From: Spirosoma spitsbergense DSM 19989 | GTDB lineage: Bacteria > Bacteroidota > Bacteroidia > Cytophagales > Spirosomataceae | Reading direction: 5' to 3' | DNA: 64,000 nucleotides | Assembly (NCBI RefSeq): GCF_000374085.1 | Contig: NZ_KB893488.1 | Coordinates: 1-64,000, forward strand | Translations under genes and position numbers: made by a program | In this document: positions 51,430-61,700 of the stretch, in pieces | Layout: each line of letters begins with the position of its first letter | Position numbering within the stretch: the first letter of the stretch is position 1 | The notes under the pieces: generated by a model | Told to the model about the DNA's origin: nothing | Databases searched by the model: none | What the model saw: only the letters and a program-made list of their open reading frames with translations

Positions 51430-52476
51430 ATGAAATCACTTAAAGCCAGTGGCCACCAGTTAGCCAGTTCAGCGGTTCAATTGCAGTCGCTGCACGACGA
51501 GGTTGCCGATACCTTACAGCTCCCGCTTTTTCACGAAAAACTGCAGGATGCCGGACTCTTTCCATTATTACCCAACCAACCTGCTATCTTTCAGGTCAAC
51601 GTGGGTAAGATGTGCAACCAGGTTTGCAAGCATTGCCACGTCGATGCCGGGCCAGACCGGAAGGAAATCATGACCCGCGAAACGATGCAGCAATGCCTCG
51701 ATGCGCTGGCCAAAACAAGCATCGCTACGGTCGACCTGACCGGTGGTGCCCCGGAAATGAATCCCGATTTCCGGTGGTTTGTGGAAGAAATCCGGAAGCT
51801 GGGTCGGCACGTTATTGTACGCTGCAACCTGACCATCATTGTAGCGAATCCCAAATACAATGACCTGCCCGAGTTCTTCCGCCAGCATCGGGTGGAAGTG
51901 GTGAGTTCACTCCCCTTCTACAATGCCGACAAAACGGACCGTCAACGCGGAAAAGGCGTTTTTAGTGACTCCATCAAGGCGCTGGGTATGCTCAATGCCG
52001 TTGGGTACGGCCAACCCGATTCGGACCTGAAACTAAATCTGGTGTACAACCCGAACGGGGCGTTCCTGCCCGGTTCGCAGGATAGTTTGACCCGTCAGTT
52101 CAAACGGGTACTGTTCGATGAGTTTGGTATTGTGTTCAACGACCTGTTCGCCATCACCAACATCCCCATCAGCCGGTACCTGGATTACCTGATTTCGTCG
52201 GGCAACTATGATGCCTATATGGAAAAGCTGGTGAATGCCTTCAACCCCGTAGCGGCTATGGGCGTTATGTGCCGGGATACCATCTCGATTAGCTGGGACG
52301 GTTTCCTGTATGACTGCGACTTCAACCAGATGCTGGATTTGAAAGTGGCCAGTCCGGTACAGCACGTCCAGAACTTCGACGTAGACACGCTGAGTCAGCG
52401 CACAGTGGTCATCAACCAGCACTGCTACGGCTGCACCGCCGGAGCCGGTTCGAGCTGTGGCGGTACTACCGCTTAG
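51430..52476 (+). CDS. arsS: Radical SAM protein ArsS (arsenosugar biosynthesis)
   Basis: 348 residues from ATG 51430. The radical SAM cluster is Cys62-x3-Cys66-x2-Cys69 (CNQVCKHCH). Further family marks are LTGGAPEMNP and the C-terminal HCYGCTAGAGSSCGG, typical of ArsS. ArsS joins dimethylarsenic to a 5'-deoxyadenosyl group, the first committed step to arsenosugars. The window contains no arsM methyltransferase, so it must lie elsewhere or the substrate differs. It is last in the run GT2-epimerase-SDR-AhpD-ArsS and is followed by a strong terminator. Confidence 0.93.
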   Translation: MKSLKASGHQLASSAVQLQSLHDEVADTLQLPLFHEKLQDAGLFPLLPNQPAIFQVNVGKMCNQVCKHCHVDAGPDRKEIMTRETMQQCLDALAKTSIATVDLTGGAPEMNPDFRWFVEEIRKLGRHVIVRCNLTIIVANPKYNDLPEFFRQHRVEVVSSLPFYNADKTDRQRGKGVFSDSIKALGMLNAVGYGQPDSDLKLNLVYNPNGAFLPGSQDSLTRQFKRVLFDEFGIVFNDLFAITNIPISRYLDYLISSGNYDAYMEKLVNAFNPVAAMGVMCRDTISISWDGFLYDCDFNQMLDLKVASPVQHVQNFDVDTLSQRTVVINQHCYGCTAGAGSSCGGTTA

Positions 52477-52511
52477 GCTAGCCTAAACTAACGGAGTAAC
52501 AGTTTTTTTTC

Positions 52512-52568
52512 ACCAAAACGGTCTGGTATGTTGTCAGTTTCTGAGACAACATACCAGACCGTTTTGGT
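52512..52568 (+). terminator. Terminator after arsS
   Basis: A perfect 24-bp stem (52512-52535 with 52545-52568) with a 9-base loop, flanked by a T-run upstream (52503-52510) and TTTG downstream, so it could work in both directions. Confidence 0.85.
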
Positions 52569-52578
52569 TTGTTCTGTA

Positions 52579-52683
52579 CTACGAACTAGGCTCGCAGGCA
52601 AACTGAATAAGTTCAGCCAGATTATTGATAGCCAGTTTGTAGTAAATAGTTCCCCAGTGCAGCTTAGTTTGCCAGCAGGGAGG
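52579..52683 (-). pseudogene. C-terminal remnant of a LuxR-type response regulator
   Basis: Minus-strand reading gives KLHWGTIYYKLAINNLAELI then QFA and a TAG at 52579-52581. It lines up residue for residue with the end of the intact regulator at 53142 (KSHRKNIYRKLAITNLSELI). The reading is blocked upstream by a TAA at 52684-52686, so only the end of the helix-turn-helix survives. Confidence 0.7.
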
Positions 52684-52794
52684 TTAGCCAGAATATATAT
52701 ACTTGATGTATTTTAACCTTCGGGCGGCTGGATGTCTATCCTTCTTTTAAAAAAACCCAGGTAAATAAGCTACGAAACTCCAGACCAGAGTTTC

Positions 52795-53037
52795 GTGGTA
52801 AAGGCATTATGTTGGACGTTCCTGTCCACCTGGAAAAGGTTTTTGGCCAAAATCAAAAGTACCTGTAAGGTATTTCAACCCTTCTTCACCACCAAGCCCA
52901 CGAGACAGGGTACGGGGTTGAGTATATCGCTGAGTTACGACATCATCACCAAGGGACAAGGGACACAGGGTGAGATGTGGGTGGAGAGCCAGGAGGGGCA
53001 GGGAACCCAATTTATTATCAGCCTACCGATTCAGTAG
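52795..53037 (+). pseudogene. C-terminal remnant of a histidine kinase ATPase domain
   Basis: The plus-strand frame ends with FQPFFTTKPTRQGTGLSISL, then YDIITKGQGTQGEMWVESQEG, then FIISLP and TAG. The G2 box (normally GTGLGLS) and the final strand of a HATPase_c domain are recognisable. Nothing of the His box, G1 or N box precedes it, so about four fifths of the kinase is missing. It is not from the intact kinase at 53761, which is of HisKA_3 type. It therefore represents another lost two-component system. Confidence 0.7.
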
Positions 53038-53141
53038 TAAATTCCAAAGTGAATAAGAAACCTAACTTTAGCCATTGAGTAGAAGCCTGCCGGGGCTTTT
53101 GATGTAGTATAAAGCGCCTAATCACTTGTGATTTATTGTTC

Positions 53142-53780
53142 CTACAATCCGTATTCTATTGCAAAGTTGATTAGTTCTGAAAGATTAGTAATAGCCAGCT
53201 TACGATAAATATTCTTGCGGTGCGATTTCACCGTTTCGACTGCGATGAACAACTTATGGCCAATTTCTGGATTGCTCAGTCCCAGCCGAATTAGTTTGAT
53301 GATTTTGATTTCAGTAGGTGTTAGTTTAAAGCGCACCACGAAACTATCGTCAGCGTGGAGATCGATAGTGGGTGGGGTCGGAAAAATACGTTCGCCTGCA
53401 AGAACGCGCCGTATGGTATCGAGTATAGCGGGAACGCGAACGTGTTTAAGCAGGTATGCAGCGGCTCCAGCATCGTAACATTCATTGATGAACCGTCGAT
53501 AGGCGTACATCGTCAGCATGATCGTTTTAACCGACGGGAATGTAGCTGATAACTGCCGGACGCACTCAATGCCATTGGGAGCAGGGAGGTTAATATCCAG
53601 CAACACGATGTCTGGGCTACATTCATGGACGGCAGGAAGTACATCGCTCCCCCGGAACACCTGCGCTACGACCGTTACTGAGGAGTCTGACTGGGTGAGT
53701 TGCAGGGCTAAACCATCACTGAAAAGAGCATGATCATCGGCTAAGAGAATGCGAATCGGTTCAGGAAGGATGGGGATCAT
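53142..53780 (-). CDS. NarL/FixJ-family response regulator
   Basis: 212 residues. The receiver domain (about 8-125) has the acidic pair ADDHALF, the phosphorylated Asp in DIVLLDINLP, Thr (LTMYA) and Lys (LLKHV). The LuxR-type helix-turn-helix (about 145-205; LTPTEIKIIKLIRLGLSN) is at the C-terminus. The start overlaps the end of the histidine kinase gene by 20 bases, so the two are translated as a pair. Confidence 0.93.
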   Translation of the reverse strand: MIPILPEPIRILLADDHALFSDGLALQLTQSDSSVTVVAQVFRGSDVLPAVHECSPDIVLLDINLPAPNGIECVRQLSATFPSVKTIMLTMYAYRRFINECYDAGAAAYLLKHVRVPAILDTIRRVLAGERIFPTPPTIDLHADDSFVVRFKLTPTEIKIIKLIRLGLSNPEIGHKLFIAVETVKSHRKNIYRKLAITNLSELINFAIEYGL

Positions 53781-55599
53781 ACGGAATTTCGAGCCGAATG
53801 GTTGTGCCTGCTACTGATGAGTCGATGGCCATCAGGCCCCTTAACCATTCGGTTCGTGAAGCTACACTATTCAGTCCAATTCCGTTCATTAATTCAGTGT
53901 TTTTATTCGTAAACCCTCGGCCATTATCTTCTACGATAATACTCAACAGATCAGGATGATATACTAACTGAACAAGCGATTCAGTAGCCCCACTATGGCG
54001 TACCACGTTGTTCATTAATTCCAATACAGCACGATATAAAGTCAGTTCGGCCATTGGAGAAAGTGGCACGGTCTCGCCCGCGCTTATGAATAAAAACTTA
54101 ATTCCTGATGACTCTGCTAACCGATGTGCCACTTCACTTAACGCGCCAGCCAGACCAAGCGTTGCCAATTCGTCAGGCATGAGGTTATGTGACACCGCCC
54201 GTACGTCGGCAATAATCTGATCGAGGAAATTGTGTGCATCGGGGCTATCAGTGGGAAGTTTACCACGCAGGGCAATGAGCGAGGTACCGATGTCGTCGTG
54301 CAGATCCCTGGCAATACGTCGGCGTTCGATTTCCTGGGCGTTGAGGAGTTGTTCAACATACTGCTGTTTCATCGCACTAACAGCGGTTAACGATTCTTCT
54401 TTCTCCCGAATTAATTTAAACCCTACACCAATGCCCAACACGATGATCTGGACAAATGGAATAGCATAGCCCAACTTGTAAAATAGCCAACTTATATCAA
54501 CAGAAAATAACACCGAAATGGAGAACCAGCTAATGCTTATTAGCAGTGGTAAAAAACTGATTAAATACACCAGCGCTTCGTACTTCCGACGAGTTAGGCC
54601 AAAAATAACAAGGCATACTATCAGCAATTCGATAACCAGGCCAACGCCTGATATAATGGATGAGTTTGTATAACTGAAGGGCCAGATTAAAGTATAAATC
54701 GCTGCCGAGAGTGATAATAAGGAAATAATTTTTATGCCAGTAAGCCATTTGCGCTTTAATAGACTACGAAGCTGCAAAAACTCAGTTGTGAAGTTTAATT
54801 GCGCAAATCCGGCTATGCCAAACATAACTAAATGCGTATTCTCATCTAACAAGGGAATATTTGGCACATAGTGGTTCCAAATACCTATTAGGCTCATAAA
54901 AGCAATGCCATAGGTTAAGGTGTACAGCGCATAATAGAACAATAGGTTTTTTTTAGTGGCCAGAAACAGGGTTAAACTGGTTAAAAATGCAATGAGCCAA
55001 ATACCCATACCCAGCGAGATCAGCAGATCGAACGAAAACCCGTTTGTTATAAATTCATGCTGGCTGAATAGCGTGATGGGTAACAGTAACACACTCTTCT
55101 TCCGGATTGCCCTGCAATAGAGCGTCAGAGTCTGATTTGGCTTTATGGTAACCGGAAAGGCAAACATACGGTGAGCAATAGGCCGATTAACAATCGGTGT
55201 CTTACGGTTAATTTGTTCCTTCCTATAGAGTAGTTGCCGCTGTTCATCAACGACGAAGAATGAAAGATCGTCGATATAGGCAAAGTCAACCCCAAATACT
55301 AACGATTTTTCATGGCTTGTTTCATTTCGGATGTTGCATCGAATCCAATGGGGCCAGGGGGAAAATCCCACATTAAGTATCTCATTATCAATCAAGCGAA
55401 ATGCATTGTGATTAGCAGTGCCTGCTAAAAGAGTCTCAATCGTTACGATTTGGGAGGTATCACTAAAACAGGCTGTGTATCCAAAGAGCGAATTTTTTGT
55501 AAAATGGTCATCTATCCGCAATACGTTCAGCGTAGGCTGTGCCATAGCGGTATAGCTACCCCATAAAAACATAAACCACAGGCAAGTACGTAGCAGCAT
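53761..55599 (-). CDS. 7TMR-DISM sensor histidine kinase (HisKA_3)
   Basis: 612 residues. The signal peptide (about 1-20, TAMAQ) is followed by a periplasmic 7TMR-DISMED2 domain (about 30-165), seven membrane helices (about 178-400) and a cytoplasmic HisKA_3 dimer domain with the phospho-His (RRRIARDLHDDIGTSL). A HATPase_c domain follows (ELMNNVVRHSGA, VEDNGRGF). DISM kinases sense extracellular sugars or other small ligands. It drives the response regulator coded next. Confidence 0.92.
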   Translation of the reverse strand: MLLRTCLWFMFLWGSYTAMAQPTLNVLRIDDHFTKNSLFGYTACFSDTSQIVTIETLLAGTANHNAFRLIDNEILNVGFSPWPHWIRCNIRNETSHEKSLVFGVDFAYIDDLSFFVVDEQRQLLYRKEQINRKTPIVNRPIAHRMFAFPVTIKPNQTLTLYCRAIRKKSVLLLPITLFSQHEFITNGFSFDLLISLGMGIWLIAFLTSLTLFLATKKNLLFYYALYTLTYGIAFMSLIGIWNHYVPNIPLLDENTHLVMFGIAGFAQLNFTTEFLQLRSLLKRKWLTGIKIISLLSLSAAIYTLIWPFSYTNSSIISGVGLVIELLIVCLVIFGLTRRKYEALVYLISFLPLLISISWFSISVLFSVDISWLFYKLGYAIPFVQIIVLGIGVGFKLIREKEESLTAVSAMKQQYVEQLLNAQEIERRRIARDLHDDIGTSLIALRGKLPTDSPDAHNFLDQIIADVRAVSHNLMPDELATLGLAGALSEVAHRLAESSGIKFLFISAGETVPLSPMAELTLYRAVLELMNNVVRHSGATESLVQLVYHPDLLSIIVEDNGRGFTNKNTELMNGIGLNSVASRTEWLRGLMAIDSSVAGTTIRLEIPYDPHPS

Positions 55600-56086
55600 G
55601 ATCGCGAAACAGAAATCCCCCGCAAATTAAAAGTGGTTGACCGATACAAAAAATCCCCCAATTGGGGGATAGTGCGGGGCTTTGGTGCATCACAACTTTG
55701 TTTTATCCAACGGCCTAAAAGCAGACAAAGGGAAAAAGCCCATAACCTGGCCCTAAGCGTGTCGGTGGCGTTGACAAAGACATACGGAGGGACGACCATC
55801 ATCGGACCGAATGGTCAGGTTTTCAATATGCTGTGACTTGCCACATAGATTAGCCAACCAGCAAAAAACCTGGCGAAAAACCAAACGTCTGCTACCGCTT
55901 TTAGGGGAAATTTCCCCTTGTTTTAACGTGGCCTTATTTGCTACGTTTGTTATAGGTTACGGAAAAGCTCAACGTCGATAATTTCCAAGAAATACCCTTT
56001 TTAGGATTCCAGGATTTTCCGGAAAAATTCTTAACCAATTCCAGCCACACGGTTCACATAAGTCAGTACCTAACAATTGCTTAGCC
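55600..56086. other. Intergenic with two perfect palindromes
   Basis: Upstream of the kinase gene lie two perfect dyads: ATCCCCCAATTGGGGGAT at 55653-55670 and AGGGGAAATTTCCCCT at 55903-55918. An open plus-strand frame at 55633-55836 (67 codons, ending TTIIGPNGQVFNML) is probably not expressed. No other gene is seen. Confidence 0.4.
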
Positions 56087-56677
56087 ATGAAACTTCACTC
56101 ACGCCGTTCGTTTTTACACCAAGGCAGCACGGCCTGCGCCCTCACACCGTTTCTCGTCACTGAACGACCCGCGCCCGCGCTGGACGACGACTTTTCGCTG
56201 AAAGAGGCTCATCTGCTACAGGACATGACTGGCTGGGAGTATAAATCACTTTGGGGTAATCTGAAAGGCATTACCGAAAAGGAAGCCGACTGGCAACCTA
56301 ACCCCGAATCGAACCCCGTTCGTTGGGTAGTGGGGCATATATGCTGGTATGAGGAATGGATGGCCGATGCAATGGAGAATAAAGGCCGCTACCTGACCGA
56401 TAAAAACCCAATGTCCGTTCAGGAGCCTACGATGGAGGCCATGCGGGCGCGTTTTGATGCGGCCCGCGCCCGGTCCATAAGCATTGTGAACGGCTTAACG
56501 CCTGATAGACTGGGCCAAAAAGTGATTTTCGTGGGTCGTGTCCCCGTAACTCTTTTCAATTTGCTGCAAACACAAACGACGCACATGTCAGGCCACCGGT
56601 ATCAGATTCGCTATATCCGGGGCACATATAGCCGGGTGTTCCACATCACCAGCAAGGCGGATTTTGATCCGTGGTGA
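56087..56677 (+). CDS. DinB-family protein
   Basis: 196 residues. The N-terminus MKLHSRRSFLHQGSTACALT resembles a twin-arginine/exported start. The DinB_2 four-helix bundle follows with the metal-binding His triad candidates in GHICWYEEW and TTHMSGHRYQIRYI. DinB-like proteins are metal-dependent thiol transferases or of unknown enzymatic function. It overlaps the next gene's open frame by 7 bases, but the real start there is 51 bases further on. Confidence 0.85.
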   Translation: MKLHSRRSFLHQGSTACALTPFLVTERPAPALDDDFSLKEAHLLQDMTGWEYKSLWGNLKGITEKEADWQPNPESNPVRWVVGHICWYEEWMADAMENKGRYLTDKNPMSVQEPTMEAMRARFDAARARSISIVNGLTPDRLGQKVIFVGRVPVTLFNLLQTQTTHMSGHRYQIRYIRGTYSRVFHITSKADFDPW

Positions 56678-56727
56678 GCCACAGCTTGGTTTGTTATCGT
56701 TACAGGCAACCTTATTCGGGCAAACGT

Positions 56728-57921
56728 ATGCGCTTTTTCATAAAATTCAGGGGCATTTTATTGATTATCCTGCTCACTACTACCGGTAGTTTTAGCCAGA
56801 CAAAACCCTATACGGCTTCCTTCGTTGGGAAAATTGGGCCAGACACCGTATTCGTTGAAACGTATAGTATCGTCAATAATCACCTGTATGGGAAAGTCCT
56901 GTTCCGGATGTTCGAGAATCACATTGGTGTATTCAACGTCCATTTTTATCCGAACGGCACAATCCGGGAATTCAATTGGGCGGCTATGGACCCCGTCAAT
57001 AGCTCACTGCCTTATCAGGCTACCACTGCCTGGAGGTTCCCGTATAACCGCACCATGGTTTGTTCCGATGATACGTGTACGTTCTTTATTTCACAGAAAG
57101 ACAGTCCGCAGGAGATAATTAGAAAGCAGGCTACTGCCAGTATGGATTTTTACGGTGGTACGAACCCGTTATTTTCACTGATGGAATGGAACTGCGTCCG
57201 TCTGGCAAAATCGGGCAAACAAGTGCTTGGTCCACTGACAATGACAAATTCTGGTGTAGTCAGTACCGTTAGCGTTCGCTATACGGCTAAAGATACCATG
57301 ATTTTTGGCGGACCGTTTATCGAGTACACAAAAATTAACGTTGATGACGAAGGTAAAATAATCAGTTCAGATGGCACCGGCACAGTTTACAATTTTCTGG
57401 TAACGAAACACGACCCCATCGACATTGATCAACTGGCGAAACGGATGGCAAAATCACCGGGTATTGGTGACCCCTCCCCGCGAGACACGCTGAACGTCAG
57501 CGTTCAGAATAGCCTGATCAGTGTTGCCTACAGCCGACCCTATAAACGAGGACGTAAAATCTTTGGTGGTGTGGTTCCCTATGATTCGGTATGGCGAACA
57601 GGGGCCAGCAATGCCACCGTACTGACGCTTCAGCAATCGATTCAGATTGGAGAGACCGTAATTCCCGAAGGCAAATACAGTCTGTATACAATTCCGGGTC
57701 GGCAGGCATGGCGACTTATTTTCAATACCAACACAACACGGTGGCCCACCGACCCGGACCGGAGTAAAGATTTTGCCGAAGTACCCCTCCAGATAAAAAC
57801 CCTGGATACGCCGAAAGACAAGTTCACCATTGCTATTCGGGAAACAAAAGTAGGTGGCGTACTAAAATTTCAGTGGGATACCATAGAGGCCTTTACCGAC
57901 TTTAAGCTACTCAACCGATAA
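56728..57921 (+). CDS. DUF2911 secreted protein
   Basis: 397 residues from ATG 56728 (MRFFIKFRGILLIILLTTTG), which provides a signal peptide ending SFSQ; the frame is open from 56671 but those 19 codons are not signal-like. The first about 230 residues are beta-rich and unassigned. The C-terminal about 150 residues are DUF2911: ISVAYSRPYKRGRKIFGGVV, YDSVWRTGASNATVLT, IPEGKYSLYTIPG. Function unknown. Confidence 0.88.
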   Translation: MRFFIKFRGILLIILLTTTGSFSQTKPYTASFVGKIGPDTVFVETYSIVNNHLYGKVLFRMFENHIGVFNVHFYPNGTIREFNWAAMDPVNSSLPYQATTAWRFPYNRTMVCSDDTCTFFISQKDSPQEIIRKQATASMDFYGGTNPLFSLMEWNCVRLAKSGKQVLGPLTMTNSGVVSTVSVRYTAKDTMIFGGPFIEYTKINVDDEGKIISSDGTGTVYNFLVTKHDPIDIDQLAKRMAKSPGIGDPSPRDTLNVSVQNSLISVAYSRPYKRGRKIFGGVVPYDSVWRTGASNATVLTLQQSIQIGETVIPEGKYSLYTIPGRQAWRLIFNTNTTRWPTDPDRSKDFAEVPLQIKTLDTPKDKFTIAIRETKVGGVLKFQWDTIEAFTDFKLLNR

Positions 57922-58036
57922 AGTCGATGAACATCAACTACCTAAAAAATACCCCTTTGTGGGTATAGGATATCCACCGAAGCCCCTAGACATTTACATC
58001 AGTCAATTAACCGTTTCACTAAAACCAATCCAACTC

Positions 58037-58207
58037 ATGAAAACATTACACTGCAAAGATGTGGGCTTCGATTGCCCCGGTATCATTCAGGCCGACAGCG
58101 AAGCCGAGGTACTCCAGCTAGCCGCCCAGCACGCGCTGGAAGCCCATCAAACTACGGTTACGCCGGAGATGGCCGAACAGATCAAGCCCCTGATTCACGA
58201 GGAGTAA
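58037..58207 (+). CDS. DUF1059 small protein
   Basis: 56 residues from ATG 58037 (MKTLHCKDVGFDCPGIIQAD). The family features are the Cys pair (HCKDVGFDCPG) and the helical AEVLQLAAQHALEAH. DUF1059 proteins are small and cytoplasmic, with an unproven metal- or redox-related role. It is 17 bases ahead of the DsrE-like gene, with which it is probably cotranscribed. The upstream open frame from 57959 is not family-like. Confidence 0.85.
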   Translation: MKTLHCKDVGFDCPGIIQADSEAEVLQLAAQHALEAHQTTVTPEMAEQIKPLIHEE

Positions 58208-58224
58208 GACAACCATCGTACGCC

Positions 58225-58680
58225 ATGAATCACAAACGCTCCCTGTTCACCCTGCTCCTGACGCTGATGGTTTGCGCTACCCTGTACGCGCAGCCATCAG
58301 CCACTAACCCCGCTAAAAAGATGACATTCCTGATTCACGTTACCTGCGGCCCCGAAAATCCCACGAAAGCGGCCCTGGCTTTTCTAGTGGCCAAAACTGC
58401 CCTGGACGAAGGGCACACCGTTTCACTCTTTCTGGCGGGCGATGCCGCTCCCCTGCTTAAAGATGCCGAACTGGACAAAGTAGTTGGAGTAGGCACCGGC
58501 AAACTTCGTGAACATTACGAGGCCATCGTAAAAGCAGGTGGCCGGTTTTATGTGTCGGGGATGTCGGCCAAAGCGCGGGGCATGACCGAGGCCGATATAG
58601 CCGGAAAACCAGCCGAGTTGGCCATGCCAACGAAGCTGGTCAATCTGGCAACCGCGAGTGACCGGATGTTTACGTATTGA
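58225..58680 (+). CDS. DsrE-family protein
   Basis: 151 residues. The signal peptide (about 1-24, TLYAQ) precedes a DsrE/TusD-type fold: TFLIHVTCGPENPTKAALAF, EGHTVSLFLAGDAAPLLKD and the C-terminal RFYVSGMSAKARGM. The Cys in THVTCGPE-type position and the absence of a C-terminal Cys make sulfur-relay chemistry uncertain. Export suggests a periplasmic role. It forms a pair with the DUF1059 gene. Confidence 0.82.
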   Translation: MNHKRSLFTLLLTLMVCATLYAQPSATNPAKKMTFLIHVTCGPENPTKAALAFLVAKTALDEGHTVSLFLAGDAAPLLKDAELDKVVGVGTGKLREHYEAIVKAGGRFYVSGMSAKARGMTEADIAGKPAELAMPTKLVNLATASDRMFTY

Positions 58681-58728
58681 TTGTCTTATTGTGAAACCGC
58701 ATACCTTACTTTCTATCCACACCACTTT

Positions 58729-61700
58729 ATGACAAGAACGCTACTTTGTCTCCTTGCTTTCGTTTGCTCCGTGCTGCCAGGCACACGTATTCATGCCGGC
58801 TCGCCCGAACGGCTTATGCCATTGGCATCCAATGAGAAATCCCTGCTCTCGTTTTCATTCCTGCAAGCCAGCAACCCCAGCTTACCCGGTGATGTTTCAC
58901 TGACCGGAACAATTGAAAGTCACAACATCATCACCCTGCCCGCCGGAACGAACGTATCGAGCCTGAAACCCGCCTTCACCCTATCGGCCGGGGCGAAAAT
59001 TACGGTGAATGGGGTGGTGCAAACCAGTGATGCTTCGGTCAATGATTTCACAAAACCCGTCGTTTATCGCATTACCGCTGAAGATGGCAGCACGCGGAAC
59101 TATACCATTGAGGTAAGTATGCAGGTCGATATTGCCACGGTAGAAGATGCCGTAAAGGCATTCATGACCAAATACAGCGTGCCGGGTCTGTCCATTGCTA
59201 TCACCAAAGATGAGCGGTTGATTTATGCGAAAGGGTACGGTATGGCAGATAAAGATAAAGGAGAGCCTATTACCACAAATAGCCTGTTTCGGATGGCGAG
59301 CATCTCCAAATCAATTACGGCCCGAGCGGTTTTAAAATTAGTGGACGATGGCAAACTTAGCCTGGACCAAAAGGTATTCGGCGCGGGTAGTCTTTTGGGG
59401 ACAAAGTTCGGCACAAAGCCCTATACACCTCAATTGGAACAGATTACAGTTCGGCAATTACTGAATCATACGGCCGGTGGCGACCCCTGGACCAGCGAAT
59501 GGGACTACTCTACAAACACATTTGACCCCTTTTATCAGAAAGAGTGGATCGGCTACACCAATGAGCAGGTGCTTTCAGCTGTACTCGACAATCGCCCGGT
59601 CACGCAAACACCCGGCAGCAAATTCGTTTACTCGAACATTGGCATCAATGTTCTTGGGCGGATTATCGAGAAAGTAACCGGCATCAAGTATGAAAAATAC
59701 GTGCAGGATAACCTGCTAAAACCCATTGGTATCGACCCTTCTACCATGAAAATGGGTGGTACAACGCTGGCCGAACGATTCCCGAATGAAGTCGTTTATT
59801 ACAATCCCTATCCGGGCTACGACCAACCCTACGATTTCCCGGTTCCCCGGATGGATGCCCATAGTGGCTGGATTACAACGGCAATCAACATGGCCCGGCT
59901 ACTGGCGTTTACCGATGGTTATTCACGCAAAAAAGACATTTTATCGTCGAAGAGCATTCAGGACATGTATACACCGTCGGCTGTAAGTATCCCGCAGTCA
60001 GGTGGCATTGGGTATGGATTAGGTTGTTATACGTATCCTACGTCGCCCACCAGTACGCATCGGGGTGGTATGGCCGGCACGGCGACCGTCTGGTGGCGAT
60101 TTAACGGATACCTATGGGTCATTCTGCTGAATACAAGGCCTAATAACGGAGCCTACCTGAATGAGTTGGATAACCTTATGAACCCGTTTCTGGCGGTACC
60201 CGCTTCATCGCTGATGAAAGGAGACCAATTCGATTTGTACTACGGACGGTCTGAACCATCGGACTATTGCACACCCATGCAGCGCGACAGTTACAGTTGT
60301 TCATCCAGCGATGGAACCATTGGCATCGAGTCGGTCAAAATCTGGTCGGCAGGTAAAGCATCCGTTCTTTTGGATAGCAAAGGCGTTTGTAGTCAGAACG
60401 GTAATGCCTACTCCGATCTGACGGGTAACCCGGCTATCAAACTGACTTCCGGTACCAGTTTTCCGTTTCAGGTCGATGCCATGCGGATACAGTCCGGGGC
60501 CAGCAAGGATAAGTTATTCGTCAATCCGGTTAGTATCTGGGTGGATTTAGATCAGAACAAGGTGTTTACGGACGATGAGCGGGTTTATTACACCAGTTCC
60601 GTTCAGGCGTACCCGAATCCTACACTGGAGAATCAGTTCACGATTCCGGCCACGGCTAAACCCGGCCTGACCCGGATGCGTATACGACTCGGTACCGCCT
60701 TCACAAACGCACCCGAAACACCCTGTGAGCAGATTGATGGGGAAACAGAAGATTACCTGGTCAATATTATCAGTACCTGCCCGCTATCAGCCAGTATTGC
60801 CGGAGCAGCCTCGATTTGTCCGGGCACAAGCACAACCCTTACGGCCAGTGCAACTGGTGGACAAGGTACACTGAATTACGCCTGGAAATTAGGTAACACC
60901 GCTGTTGGTACCAATTCGCCAACACTCCCGGCAACGGCCACCGGCACGTATAGCGTCAGCATTACCGACGCATCGTCCGGGTGTGCGGCTGTGGCATCCT
61001 TCGACCTAACGGTTTCAGGCCCCACCCCAACCTACACCGGCGCAGTCCAGTTTTGCAGCGGAGCCTCAACCGTTCTGAGTGCGTCGGCAAGTGGGGGCAA
61101 GGGGCCTTATGCATTCAACTGGAAACGCGATGGGCTTTCTATTGGGCAAGCCACTTCCCTAACGCTCACCCAACCCGGCAGTATCGTGCTGGAAGCTACT
61201 GACCAGGCCGGGTGTGTGGGTCGTACCAATGCGTTTACTGTCAGTGCGAAACCGGCACCAGTGGCCAATGCCGGGCCGGGGGCTACGCTTACCGGGACGG
61301 AACTGTACAGGACCGAAAGCGTTACAACGGCCCAGGGAGGTACTCCGGCCTACACCTATCAATGGCAAACAACGCCAGCTAGTGTATCGGGCAACAACGC
61401 CACTACCGCCAACCCCACCTTTGGACCATTCACGACGACGACAACCATTACCCTGACCGTTGGCGATCAGACCGGTTGCAGCAGCACTACCGCAGCAACC
61501 ATTACGTATGTTTCCTGTTCACTAACGGCCGGGGTGTCGGGAACACCTACCCTGTGCGGAGGAGCGTCGACGAAGCTGACCGCCCTAACCACGAATGGCA
61601 ACGGCGCACTCACTTACGAATGGAAACGGGGGAACACGGTCATCGGCACGGCTATCGATCAGACCATTAGTACGGCCGATTCGTACAGCCTGCGCATTAC

